Below are positions 17,141 to 25,162 of a stretch of DNA of 64,000 nucleotides, piece after piece. Location: contig CALESY010000153.1 in the NCBI GenBank assembly GCA_937919945.1, forward strand, positions 1 to 64,000, written 5' to 3'. The position numbers were made by a program, and so were the translations under genes. Position 1 is the first letter of the stretch; every line of letters begins with the position of its first letter. This stretch comes from an uncultured Chitinophagaceae bacterium (GTDB lineage: Bacteria > Bacteroidota > Bacteroidia > Chitinophagales > Chitinophagaceae). The notes below the pieces were generated by a model. The model worked only from the letters and a program-made list of their open reading frames with translations, searched no databases and was not told the origin of the DNA.

Positions 17141-18364
17141 TTATTTACTAATTGATGTAATATCTATTTGTTTTAACAAAGCAATTAATACATCTACAAC
17201 AATACTATTACCTGCTTGTCTATACATTTGAGTATCGCTAACCACAATATTGAAATTATCTCTAAATCCCATTAATCTCAAACATTCTCTTGGAGTTAAT
17301 TTCCTTAATCTTCCCTTATTATGCGAAACATAGTTATCTACACCAGCTCTATGCATCTTATGCATAGTTTGTAATAAAGGCCTAGCTATATGCAGGTCGG
17401 TTTTGTTACTAGTTTTATAGTTTTTTGTTCCTCCTGCTAATACATAGTCCTTAACCTTTTCAGATAAATAGTATTTTTCTTCTACGTTATTTACATCAAA
17501 ATAAAAATCTGAATATTCCGACTCTACGAATGGTTCAAATATGAAATCCCCATGCCAATTAAACTGCTGGTTTGCTTTTTGGCATAATGCGATTGCGCCG
17601 TTTATTTGGGTATATCTTTTAATTCTATTTTTAGTACTTGTAACAAACTTTACTCCCTTCTCCTTCAAGTAATATTTTGAATCTATATAATCTTCTAAAA
17701 AATCTTGCATAGTATACTCAAGAGTAATTGGAGTTGGAAATTGAAAGCTAGCTGACTTGTTTTTAAACCCTACCACGAAAATCCTTTCTCTATGTTGTGG
17801 AATTCCAAAATCTTTACTATTTAAAACTTTATAATGAATGTTATATCCAAGCTCATTAAAAACGTTTTTGACCACATCCCAAGTTTTTCCCTGATCATGA
17901 TTAATTAAACCTTTTACATTTTCATAAATAAATATCTTCGGTTTGCATTCAGAAATAATTCTTGCAAAATCATAAAATAATGTCCCACGAGTATCGTCTA
18001 ACCCTTTTCTTTTCCCAACCATTGAAAATGCTTGGCAAGGACTACCGCCAACTAGTAAATCAATTTTATTTTTGTATTTTCTAGACGAAAACGTTGTTAC
18101 ATCATCATGCCAATCATTAGTATCAATTTCGTAATTTGCAAAATAACTCTGCTTTACGTGTGGGTCTATATCTCCAGCAAAGACTATAGAATGATTTAAA
18201 CCAAGCCTTTTGAAGGCATGTTCAATTGCTCCTATCCCACTAAAAAGAGTTGCTATATTGATTGTCGAATTTTTGTTTTTGAATTCTTTATTTCTCCAGT
18301 CTAACGCTGACAGCCCTTGTTGTATATGTTGGGTTGGGATATTTATATTCTCTTGAAAAGTCAT
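17141..18364 (-). CDS. DNA (cytosine-5) methyltransferase
   Basis: This 407-residue enzyme transfers methyl from SAM to C5 of cytosine. Motifs: I FSGIG (41-45), IV GGSPCQAFS with catalytic Cys110, VI ENV (148-150), VIII QHRERIFVVGF (190-200), then a target recognition region (about 215-340), motif IX (RKLTPRECLRLMGF) and motif X (YRQAGNSIVV). All are present, so it should be active. It lies one base after the controller-like gene and eight bases before the HNH gene, an order C-M-R. The recognition sequence is unknown; the presence of Vsr suggests a context that produces T:G mismatches. Confidence 0.95.
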   Translation of the reverse strand: MTFQENINIPTQHIQQGLSALDWRNKEFKNKNSTINIATLFSGIGAIEHAFKRLGLNHSIVFAGDIDPHVKQSYFANYEIDTNDWHDDVTTFSSRKYKNKIDLLVGGSPCQAFSMVGKRKGLDDTRGTLFYDFARIISECKPKIFIYENVKGLINHDQGKTWDVVKNVFNELGYNIHYKVLNSKDFGIPQHRERIFVVGFKNKSASFQFPTPITLEYTMQDFLEDYIDSKYYLKEKGVKFVTSTKNRIKRYTQINGAIALCQKANQQFNWHGDFIFEPFVESEYSDFYFDVNNVEEKYYLSEKVKDYVLAGGTKNYKTSNKTDLHIARPLLQTMHKMHRAGVDNYVSHNKGRLRKLTPRECLRLMGFRDNFNIVVSDTQMYRQAGNSIVVDVLIALLKQIDITSISK

Positions 18365-18365
18365 T

Positions 18366-18584
18366 TTATAGAAATAGGTTATTATTGAAAAACTCTTTTA
18401 CAGATACCTCTAATGCGATTACAATTTTTTCGAGATTGATAACAGATACGTTTCTCTTACCATTCTCAACTTCGTTGAGATAGGTTTTGTCAACCTCTGC
18501 CTTAAATGCTAATGATTCTTGTGTCAGATCTAATTCTTTACGCAACTCGCGTATACGGGAACCAACTTTTGCACGAATATCCAT
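18366..18584 (-). CDS. XRE-family controller-type (C protein) HTH regulator
   Basis: This 72-residue protein is a single helix-turn-helix domain (IRELRKELDLTQESLAFKA, then TYLNEVENGKRNVSV) of the size of restriction-modification C proteins. Such dimers bind C-boxes in their own promoter to delay endonuclease expression after entry into a new host. It is the first gene of the C-M-R run, one base before the methyltransferase start. C-box-like sequence lies 24 bases upstream. AT-rich, like the rest of the cassette. Confidence 0.85.
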   Translation of the reverse strand: MDIRAKVGSRIRELRKELDLTQESLAFKAEVDKTYLNEVENGKRNVSVINLEKIVIALEVSVKEFFNNNLFL

Positions 18585-18607
18585 TCGTGCAACTTACCCG
18601 AGTTTCG

Positions 18608-18650
18608 ACTGTAGGTCAATCGGATATAAGTGAACTTGTGTATAAGTGAA
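18608..18650 (-). promoter_or_regulatory. Candidate C-box operator and direct repeats
   Basis: On the minus strand GACCTACAGTC (18618-18608) differs at two positions, both transitions, from the C-box GACTTATAGTC known from PvuII-type controllers. Further upstream TTCACTTATA occurs twice (18634-18625 and 18650-18641), 16 bases apart, and shares ACTTATA with that box. This would be the autoregulated promoter of the C-M-R run. Confidence 0.5.
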
Positions 18651-18656
18651 TAACTA

Positions 18657-19076
18657 TTAGAGAGATGAAAGTTGTTTTAACAACTTATGTAATGTGCGTT
18701 CAGATTTATTAGTCTTCAATTCGCAACCCCATATTGTAATTACTTTCCAACCATCTTTTCGCAATGTTTTAATTGCTTTTTTATCGTTGGCTATGTTGGT
18801 ATTTATCTTATTGAGCCACCACGCTGTTTTTGTTTTGGGTATGGTAAAGTATTTACATCCTTCATGCCCATGCCAGAAGCATCCGTTTATAAATATGACG
18901 GTGCTGTATTTGGGAAGTACGATATCGGGTTTGCCGCACAGGTCTTTTGTATGCAGCCTGTAACGATAGCCGTTTGCATGCAGAAATTTACGAACCAGCA
19001 TTTCGGGCTTGGTGTCTTTCCCCTTTATCCGGCTCATATTATAACTGCGGGTAGCCTTATCATGCACATCTGCCAT
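18657..19076 (-). CDS. vsr: Very short patch repair endonuclease (Vsr)
   Basis: This 139-residue nuclease nicks next to T:G mismatches produced by deamination of 5-methylcytosine, starting very short patch repair. The family motif MSRIKGKDTKPE is at 14-25, catalytic Asp51 in KPDIV, and GCFWHGHEGC (65-74) carries His69 and His71 plus zinc-type Cys. It sits upstream of the C-M-R genes in the same direction, which fits protection against mutation at sites methylated by the neighbouring C5 enzyme. It shows no sign of decay. Confidence 0.93.
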   Translation of the reverse strand: MADVHDKATRSYNMSRIKGKDTKPEMLVRKFLHANGYRYRLHTKDLCGKPDIVLPKYSTVIFINGCFWHGHEGCKYFTIPKTKTAWWLNKINTNIANDKKAIKTLRKDGWKVITIWGCELKTNKSERTLHKLLKQLSSL

Positions 19077-19122
19077 GCCTTCAAAGCTACTTCATGTAAT
19101 GATTATTCGCTATTTTTGTGAA

Positions 19123-19413
19123 ATGACAAATCGTCAATCTATATTAAACACCCTACAGTCGGCCAAGCCAATGCTTGAGCAGAAGTATGGTATAAGTGCA
19201 TTGGCATTATTTGGCTCTTATAGCCGAAACGACGCTGCACTTGGTAGTGATGTGGATGTGATGGTAGATTTCTCAAAACCCATAGGCGTTGCGTTTATAG
19301 ACCTTGCAGATGAGTTGGAGCAGATATTGCAGATACGGGTAGATTTGGTATCGCGCAATGGTATAAAACCAACATACTTTAAATCTATTGAAAGCGAGCT
19401 GATTTATGTCTAA
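19123..19413 (+). CDS. MntA-type nucleotidyltransferase antitoxin
   Basis: This 96-residue minimal nucleotidyltransferase has GSX10DXD intact: Gly31-Ser32, then Asp43-Val-Asp45, with further acidic Asp49. In MntA/HepT systems the MNT protein adds AMP to a Tyr of the HEPN toxin and silences it. The ATG at 19123 gives the usual N-terminus; the upstream frame would overlap vsr on the other strand. Its last eight bases overlap the HEPN gene (ATGTCTAA). It is divergent from vsr. Confidence 0.85.
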   Translation: MTNRQSILNTLQSAKPMLEQKYGISALALFGSYSRNDAALGSDVDVMVDFSKPIGVAFIDLADELEQILQIRVDLVSRNGIKPTYFKSIESELIYV

Positions 19414-19741
19414 AAGAGATGTAAAACTGCTGCTTGCAGATATTGCTGAGGCAGTAAATAAGATTGTTGTTTACACGGCAGGCATGTCTTATGCAGATTT
19501 TGTTGCAGACGATAAAACAATAGATGCAGTTGTAAGAAATTTTGAAATTATTGGTGAGGCCGCCAACAGAATACCCGAAGATTATAGAATACTGCATCCT
19601 GAAATAGAATGGCGGCAGATAATAGGCCTACACAACAGGGTAATACACGAGTATTTTGGTATTGACTACGAAATACTATGGCATATTATAGACAACTATG
19701 TGTCTGAACTGCAAGAAAGGGTATCTCATATCTTAGAATAG
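19406..19741 (+). CDS. HEPN-domain (HepT-type, DUF86) toxin with altered catalytic Arg
   Basis: This 111-residue four-helix HEPN protein is the partner of the MNT gene. HepT toxins are RNases with an Rx4HxY signature. Here the matching segment is H76-N-R-V-I-H81-E-Y83: His81 and the modifiable Tyr83 are present, but the first Arg is His (codon CAC; one base from CGC). The protein may be a weak or inactive RNase, or Arg78 may substitute. The rest of the domain, including HEYFGIDYEILW, is well kept. Confidence 0.85.
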   Translation: MSKRDVKLLLADIAEAVNKIVVYTAGMSYADFVADDKTIDAVVRNFEIIGEAANRIPEDYRILHPEIEWRQIIGLHNRVIHEYFGIDYEILWHIIDNYVSELQERVSHILE

Positions 19742-19785
19742 TCATCTACTTTGCCCTATGTCGATAACTTTTTTACGAAATATTT

Positions 19786-19800
19786 ATTGATAATCAATTA
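19786..19800. repeat. Right copy of 15 bp direct repeat flanking the defence island
   Basis: ATTGATAATCAATTA is identical to 16001-16015 and in the same orientation. It follows the HEPN stop by 44 bases and precedes the rplM leader. GTTGCA follows directly. Confidence 0.6.
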
Positions 19801-19850
19801 GTTGCAACGGTGCTATAAAAAAACTTTATGAATTTCTTGGTAGAGAAAAA

Positions 19851-19895
19851 GGACGGGTTTACCTTTGCCGTCCCAAAATAAAGCCCCTGTGGGCT
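19851..19895 (+). promoter_or_regulatory. Structured leader of the rplM-rpsI-rpsB-tsf cluster
   Basis: Two hairpins stand in series before rplM: GGACGG/CCGTCC (19851-19856 with 19868-19873) and AGCCC/GGGCT (19882-19886 with 19891-19895). The second ends 17 bases before the ATG. Many ribosomal-protein operons are controlled by such leaders bound by their own product; here this is inferred. Confidence 0.45.
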
Positions 19896-19912
19896 ATAAT
19901 GTAAAGAAAACA

Positions 19913-20365
19913 ATGAGACATCTTAGTTTTAAAACACAATCGGCCAACGAAAAAATCGTAAAACGTGATTGGTATGTAGTAGATGCTACCAATATGACAC
20001 TGGGCCGTATGACTACCCGCATAGCAAGCGTATTGCGCGGTAAGCACAAAGCATATTACACACCCCACTTCGATTGTGGCGATTATGTAATAGTTGTAAA
20101 CAGCGGTAAAGCCGTACTGACCGGCAACAAGCTGGACCAGAAAGAATACCAGACTTTCAGCGGCTACCCAGGCGGCCAGAAGATAGAAATGGCCAGAGAC
20201 CTGCAAAACCGCCGCCCGAGCGTTATGATAGAGCGCGCCGTAAAAGGTATGCTGCCTAAAAACCGTATGGGCCGTGCTATGTACAAAAAACTGTTTGTGT
20301 ACGAAGGTGCTACACACCCGCACACTGCACAGCAACCAAAGGAATTGAAATTTGGTAAATACTAA
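19913..20365 (+). CDS. rplM: 50S ribosomal protein L13
   Basis: This 150-residue large-subunit protein has the family signatures WYVVDATNMTLGRMTTRIA near the N-terminus and KAVKGMLPKNRMGR-type sequence (ERAVKGMLPKNRMGR). The start was taken at ATG 19913 (MRHLSFKT); the open frame upstream covers the leader hairpins. It heads the run with rpsI 35 bases on. Confidence 0.97.
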   Translation: MRHLSFKTQSANEKIVKRDWYVVDATNMTLGRMTTRIASVLRGKHKAYYTPHFDCGDYVIVVNSGKAVLTGNKLDQKEYQTFSGYPGGQKIEMARDLQNRRPSVMIERAVKGMLPKNRMGRAMYKKLFVYEGATHPHTAQQPKELKFGKY

Positions 20366-20400
20366 TCAACGTTTAAAAAAGTAAAACCATTATATAATAA

Positions 20401-20790
20401 ATGGAAAAGCAAAAAAACGCCGTTGGTCGCCGTAAAGAAGCTGTAGCTCGCGTATACATGAGCAAAGGCACCGGCAACATCACGGTAAACGACAAAGAAT
20501 ACAAGGCTTATTTCCCGATAATGTACTTGCAAAACCAAGTGGAGCTGCCTTTGAAAACGACTGAAACTATGAGCAGTTTCGACATCGTAATAACGGTAGC
20601 AGGCGGTGGTCCTAAAGGCCAGGCAGAAGCTGTGAAAATGGCTATTGCACGCGCACTGTGCGAGGTGAACACTGAGTATCGTCCGGCTTTGAAAAAAGAA
20701 GGTCTGATGACGCGCGACCCACGCTCTGTAGAACGTAAGAAGTTTGGTAAACGTAAAGCTCGTCGTAGCTTCCAGTTCTCTAAACGTTAA
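20401..20790 (+). CDS. rpsI: 30S ribosomal protein S9
   Basis: This 129-residue small-subunit protein reaches the P-site tRNA with its C-terminal tail. The typical N-terminus NAVGRRKEAVARVYM, central GGGPKGQAEAVKMAIARAL and the C-terminal SFQFSKR ending in Arg are present. The rplM-rpsI pairing is general in bacteria. Confidence 0.98.
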   Translation: MEKQKNAVGRRKEAVARVYMSKGTGNITVNDKEYKAYFPIMYLQNQVELPLKTTETMSSFDIVITVAGGGPKGQAEAVKMAIARALCEVNTEYRPALKKEGLMTRDPRSVERKKFGKRKARRSFQFSKR

Positions 20791-20832
20791 TCGCTGGTAC
20801 AATTTTTATTTAACCGTCAAGAAATTACTACA

Positions 20833-21753
20833 ATGGAAGAAAATAAAAGCCTTCACCAGCAACTGTTAGAAGCTGGTGTACACTTCGGCCACCTGAAGAA
20901 AAAGTGGAACCCAAAGATGTTGCCTTACATCTTTGCCGAAAAAAATGGTATTCACATCATAGACCTGAACAAAACAATCGAAGGTCTGGATGAAGCAGCA
21001 GCAGCACTGAAGTCTATCGCAAAAAGCGGTAAGAAAATAATGTTTGTTGCTACTAAAAAACAAGCTAAAGAAATAGTTGCCGAAGCAGCAGCTAAAGTAA
21101 ATATGCCGTTCGTTACAGAACGTTGGTTGGGTGGTATGCTTACCAATTTCCAGACTATCCGTAAGAGCGTTAAGAAAATGCAGAGCATCGAAAAAATGCT
21201 GCAAGACGGTACAATGGATAGCGTTACTAAAAAAGAACGCCTGACATTGACACGCAGCAAAGAAAAGATGGAAAAAGTACTGGGTGGTATCAGCCAGATG
21301 GGCCGTACACCTGCTGCATTGTTCATGGTAGACATCAGCCACGAGCATATTGCACTGGCAGAAGCCAAGCGCTTAGGCATCAACACCTTTGCAATGGTAG
21401 ATACGAACAGCGACCCTACAAAGGTTGACTTCGCTATCCCATCAAACGACGATGCGACAAAATCTATCGCTATCATCGTCAACTACCTGACTGCTGCTAT
21501 TATGGAAGGCTTGCAGGAGCGTTCTCAGAACAAAGAAGAAGAAGAAACAGAAGAAGTAGGTACTGAGCGCATGCGCGGACTGGATATAGACGAAGAAGGT
21601 GGTGAGAAAGGTGAGCGTCGCGGACGCGGTGCTGGTCGTGGTGCAGGTGCTGGTCGTCAAGGTGCAGGCGCAGGCCGTGGTGCTGGTGGTGGCCGCCAAG
21701 GTAGTGGCAACCGTCCCGGTGCTTCTCGCCCGGGTGCTCCAAGAAAAGCATAG
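20833..21753 (+). CDS. rpsB: 30S ribosomal protein S2 with Arg/Gly-rich tail
   Basis: This 306-residue protein is longer than the usual 230-260. The core (1 to about 225) has HFGHLKKKWNPKM, the RWLGGMLTNF motif and FMVDISHEHIALAEA. From about 228 it carries an acidic stretch (KEEEETEEV) and then some 50 residues of Arg/Gly/Ala repeats (GAGRGAGAGRQG-like) ending RKA. S2 helps join S1 and mRNA to the 30S subunit. The basic tail could bind RNA; that is inference. The tail DNA is GC-richer and repetitive. Confidence 0.95.
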   Translation: MEENKSLHQQLLEAGVHFGHLKKKWNPKMLPYIFAEKNGIHIIDLNKTIEGLDEAAAALKSIAKSGKKIMFVATKKQAKEIVAEAAAKVNMPFVTERWLGGMLTNFQTIRKSVKKMQSIEKMLQDGTMDSVTKKERLTLTRSKEKMEKVLGGISQMGRTPAALFMVDISHEHIALAEAKRLGINTFAMVDTNSDPTKVDFAIPSNDDATKSIAIIVNYLTAAIMEGLQERSQNKEEEETEEVGTERMRGLDIDEEGGEKGERRGRGAGRGAGAGRQGAGAGRGAGGGRQGSGNRPGASRPGAPRKA

Positions 21754-21784
21754 GCTATCCACATACAGGATATAACAAATTATT

Positions 21785-21807
21785 AAAGCCCCATCGTTTG
21801 GGGCTTT
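21785..21807 (+). terminator. Hairpin after rpsB, weak terminator or processing site
   Basis: AAAGCCCC (21785-21792) pairs perfectly with GGGGCTTT (21800-21807) over a 7-base loop. No long T-run follows, so read-through into tsf is likely. Confidence 0.55.
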
Positions 21808-21866
21808 GATGCAAAGCGTGAAATTCGCAAACGATTTTATAAAACTTTTAAAAAGGATATTAAACA

Positions 21867-22709
21867 ATGAGTACTGTAACAATATCTGCAGCAGATGTAA
21901 ACAAACTGCGCCAGCAAACAGGCGCGGGTATGATGGATTGCCGCAAAGCATTGATGGAAAGTGAAGGTGATTTTGAAAAAGCGATAGACTATCTGCGCAA
22001 AAAAGGCCAGAAAGTTGCTGCTAACCGTAGCGACCGCGACGCTAAAGAAGGCGTTGTAATAGCTAAAGCATCATCAGACAACACATACGGCGTAATCGTA
22101 AACCTGAGCTCAGAAACAGACTTCGTTTCTAAAAACGCTGAGTTCATAGCTTTTGCCAACAACCTGACTGATATAGCATTGAATACCAAATCTGCATCTA
22201 TAGACGAGCTGAAAGCAGCTGCTATGGAAGGCGCAACAGTAGGCGATAAGCTGCTGGAAATGGTTGCTAAAATAGGTGAGAAAATAGACGTAGTTCGTTT
22301 TGAAACTATGACGGCTGCTGCTGTAGTACCATACATCCACGCGGGCTACCGTATAGGTGTATTGGTAGGTTTGAACAAAGCTGCTAACGAAGGTGTGATA
22401 GCGGCAGGTAAAGACGTAGCTATGCAGATAGCTGCTATGGACCCGCTGGCTGTTGACGCTGAAAGCATCCCTGCTGAAATGGTAGAACGTGAAAAAGCTA
22501 TCGCTTTGGAACAAGTTGCTGCTGAAGGCAAAACAGGCGACATGGCAGAAAAAATTGCTATGGGTAAACTGAACAAATTCTTCAAAGAAAACACACTTTT
22601 GCCACAGGCTTTCGTAAAAGATGGCGGTAAATCAGTTGCTGACTACCTGAAAAGCGTAGAGGCAGACCTGACTGTTACCAACTTCAAGCGTATAGCAGTA
22701 GGTGCATAA
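21867..22709 (+). CDS. tsf: Translation elongation factor Ts
   Basis: This 280-residue protein is the nucleotide exchange factor for EF-Tu. The N-terminal UBA-like domain has VNKLRQQTGAGMMDCRKAL, followed by the signature SSETDFVSKN near 79-88 and the dimerisation region. Family length and the rpsB-tsf order are general in bacteria. Confidence 0.98.
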   Translation: MSTVTISAADVNKLRQQTGAGMMDCRKALMESEGDFEKAIDYLRKKGQKVAANRSDRDAKEGVVIAKASSDNTYGVIVNLSSETDFVSKNAEFIAFANNLTDIALNTKSASIDELKAAAMEGATVGDKLLEMVAKIGEKIDVVRFETMTAAAVVPYIHAGYRIGVLVGLNKAANEGVIAAGKDVAMQIAAMDPLAVDAESIPAEMVEREKAIALEQVAAEGKTGDMAEKIAMGKLNKFFKENTLLPQAFVKDGGKSVADYLKSVEADLTVTNFKRIAVGA

Positions 22710-22739
22710 TTGAAAAGTATATTTGCACAGTAATAATAA

Positions 22740-22768
22740 CTAAGGGCAGCCTGTGTGGCTGCCCTTAG
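22740..22768 (+). terminator. Strong terminator after tsf
   Basis: CTAAGGGCAGCC (22740-22751) pairs over all 12 bases with GGCTGCCCTTAG (22757-22768) around a 5-base loop, then TTTGTT. It closes the ribosomal cluster. Confidence 0.85.
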
Positions 22769-22828
22769 TTTGTTATATGGGTGTGTTATCAATGCAATAA
22801 TATAGCCTCGTCAGGCGTTAAAATTCAG

Positions 22829-22836
22829 TACATTTG
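22829..22836 (+). promoter_or_regulatory. Candidate -7 element (TACATTTG) of porZ
   Basis: TACATTTG matches TAnnTTTG and lies 19 bases before the porZ ATG. No clear -33 element. Confidence 0.4.
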
Positions 22837-22855
22837 ATACGGTAGAACATCATCT

Positions 22856-25159
22856 ATGAGCAAGAGAATACTATTCCTTACATCCTTACTGATATATACA
22901 GCTTTTGCAGGATTGTATGCCCAACAACGCCCGATAGGCTACTGGCGCAGCCACCTGCCATATAATAGCGCTAAAGGTGTTGCTTGGGATAAGGGTAATA
23001 ATCTGTATGTAGCCACAGATAAGAGCTTCTTTGTGTACAACAGCAGTACAAGAATGGCTGAAGGCTTCAGTAAAGCAGAGGGCATGGCAGATGTAGGTGT
23101 ATCCTGTATAGGTTACGACCTCCTTTCAAATACAGTCATTATAGCTTATGAAAACAGTAATATAGACCTGTATCAGGATGGTGCATTTTATAACCTGCCC
23201 GATTTGAAAATGCGCAACATCAGTGGCAGTAAAAAGATAAATGATATTTATACAACAGATGGCTATGCTTACCTCAGTACAGATGCAGGCATGTTGGTTA
23301 TCAATCTGGAAAAAAAAGAAATAAAAGAAACATACAACTTTACGATAGCCGGTCAAAACATAGCCATAAAAGCTGCAGCTATTGCAGGCAACAACTTGTA
23401 TGCAGCTACCGAAAAAGGATTGTACACAGGCAATAAAAACAGTGGTTTGCTGCAGTCTTTTGCCACTTGGGGAAAAATTGATACAAGTCGTCGTTTGATA
23501 AGCATGGCATCTGTGGACGATAAACTCTTTGTTGCAACTGTTGATAGCGTGTTTGAATACACCAACAATACATTGAAGTTTGCTTTCCGTTCTGATTCTA
23601 ATATTCGTAAACTAAGCCCTGGTATAAAATCTGTATGGGTTTGCGAGGGTATCCGCACAAATTTCAGGGGGGCGGCACACAAATTATCATTGACAGACTA
23701 TAGCCGGACAGATAGCTTTAAGTTGTTTGGCTTTTGCGAGCAGGTGGTACATTCTGATACTGACCGTGTGTGGGTAGCCGGTGGTGCAGATGCTTTTTTA
23801 TTAAGAGAATTCAGAGGTGAGCCCTATAAGTTGCCATTGCCCGATGGGCCTTCTTCCTTCCCGAGCTATGATATTGTTGTACGCAACAAAGAGATGTGGG
23901 TAGCGCATGGCGGCTATGACGAGAAACGCAGGGCAAACAACAACGGTGCAGGATTTTCGAGTTATATAGATGGTAAGTGGAAATGGTACAGGCGTTTTGA
24001 ATACAAGCCATTTGGCGATACCATGCGTGATTTTTCAAATCTCTATAAATCTGCAGACGGGATATTATATGCAGGCTCTGTACAAAACGGCTTGTTTATT
24101 CTAAACCCCGATGGTAGTACAAACAGCTATCAGCAAAATTCATTTATTGATGTTTCGTCAGTATCGCCAACATGGTATTTCATAGGTGGCTTTGCAGAAG
24201 ATAAAAATGGTAACCTTTGGGTCACTGTCTATGGTGGTAAAAGAGAACTGGTTGTAAAAACAAAAGACGGGCAGTGGTTTCCTATTACTGTACCCATTGT
24301 ACGCTCTGGCATACCCAATGCTGCGGCAGATATTATTGTTGATGACAACAACCAGAAATGGTATGCTACAACAGGTGCTGCCAGCGGTGTAATAGTATAT
24401 GACGATAACAACACACCCACCAATACTTTTGACGACCGCTACAGATTATTGCTTGCAGGCAAAGGTGTGGGCGGGCTGGCCGATAATGAAGTGTATTGCC
24501 TGGCAAAAGACAAAAAAGGCAGTATATGGATAGGCACTAAAAACGGTATTAGTATTGTAAGCTGCCCCGGACAGGTGATACAAGGCACTTGCGAAGCAGA
24601 AAACAGAACGGTACAGTATGATAAGTTTGCCGGCTACCTTTTTCAGGAAGAGATAGTAAGAACCATAGCCGTAGATGGTGCTAACAGAAAATGGATTGGT
24701 ACTAACAATGGTGTATGGCTGGTATCTGAAGAGGGCGACAACATCATCTACAGATTTACACAAGAAAACAGCCCGCTGCCATCCAACAACATTAATAAGA
24801 TAACGATTGACCCTGTAACGGGTGATGTGTATATAGGCACAGAGCAGGGCTTAGTGAGCTATCGTAGTACTGCTACTGATGGTGGTAAGGAAAACGAAGA
24901 TGTAAAAGTATTTCCCAATCCTGTACCATCGGGGTATAGCGGCACTATAGCCGTGAAAGGATTAGTTGAGAATGCGGATGTACGCATTACCGATATATCG
25001 GGGCAATTGGTGTATCGCACCAAAGCCTTGGGCGGGCAAGCTATATGGAATGGATATGACTATACAGGCCGTCGTCCGCAGAGTGGCGTATACCTGATAT
25101 TCATTACCAATAAAGATGGCTCGCAAACCAAAGTGGGTAAGATGGCATTTATGGAATAG
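22856..25159 (+). CDS. porZ: PorZ-like type IX secretion surface component
   Basis: This 767-residue protein has a signal peptide (1-22, ending YAQ), two beta-propeller halves built of short repeats (for example KGSIWIGTKNGISIV and NRKWIGTNNGVWLV), and a C-terminal type A sorting domain (about 684-767: VFPNPV, then ADVRITDISGQLVY and GVYLIFI). The N-terminal IGYWRSHLPYNSAKGVA matches PorZ_N. In Porphyromonas PorZ is part of the surface attachment complex and supplies anionic lipopolysaccharide to the sortase PorU. The neighbouring recO supports this assignment. Other two-component-propeller proteins are the alternative. Confidence 0.82.
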   Translation: MSKRILFLTSLLIYTAFAGLYAQQRPIGYWRSHLPYNSAKGVAWDKGNNLYVATDKSFFVYNSSTRMAEGFSKAEGMADVGVSCIGYDLLSNTVIIAYENSNIDLYQDGAFYNLPDLKMRNISGSKKINDIYTTDGYAYLSTDAGMLVINLEKKEIKETYNFTIAGQNIAIKAAAIAGNNLYAATEKGLYTGNKNSGLLQSFATWGKIDTSRRLISMASVDDKLFVATVDSVFEYTNNTLKFAFRSDSNIRKLSPGIKSVWVCEGIRTNFRGAAHKLSLTDYSRTDSFKLFGFCEQVVHSDTDRVWVAGGADAFLLREFRGEPYKLPLPDGPSSFPSYDIVVRNKEMWVAHGGYDEKRRANNNGAGFSSYIDGKWKWYRRFEYKPFGDTMRDFSNLYKSADGILYAGSVQNGLFILNPDGSTNSYQQNSFIDVSSVSPTWYFIGGFAEDKNGNLWVTVYGGKRELVVKTKDGQWFPITVPIVRSGIPNAAADIIVDDNNQKWYATTGAASGVIVYDDNNTPTNTFDDRYRLLLAGKGVGGLADNEVYCLAKDKKGSIWIGTKNGISIVSCPGQVIQGTCEAENRTVQYDKFAGYLFQEEIVRTIAVDGANRKWIGTNNGVWLVSEEGDNIIYRFTQENSPLPSNNINKITIDPVTGDVYIGTEQGLVSYRSTATDGGKENEDVKVFPNPVPSGYSGTIAVKGLVENADVRITDISGQLVYRTKALGGQAIWNGYDYTGRRPQSGVYLIFITNKDGSQTKVGKMAFME

Positions 25160-25162
25160 TGT

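Noticed and set aside
20866..21482. Minus-strand open frames opposite rpsB
   Set aside because: The plus strand encodes a clear S2 protein; the antisense frames show no recognisable features.
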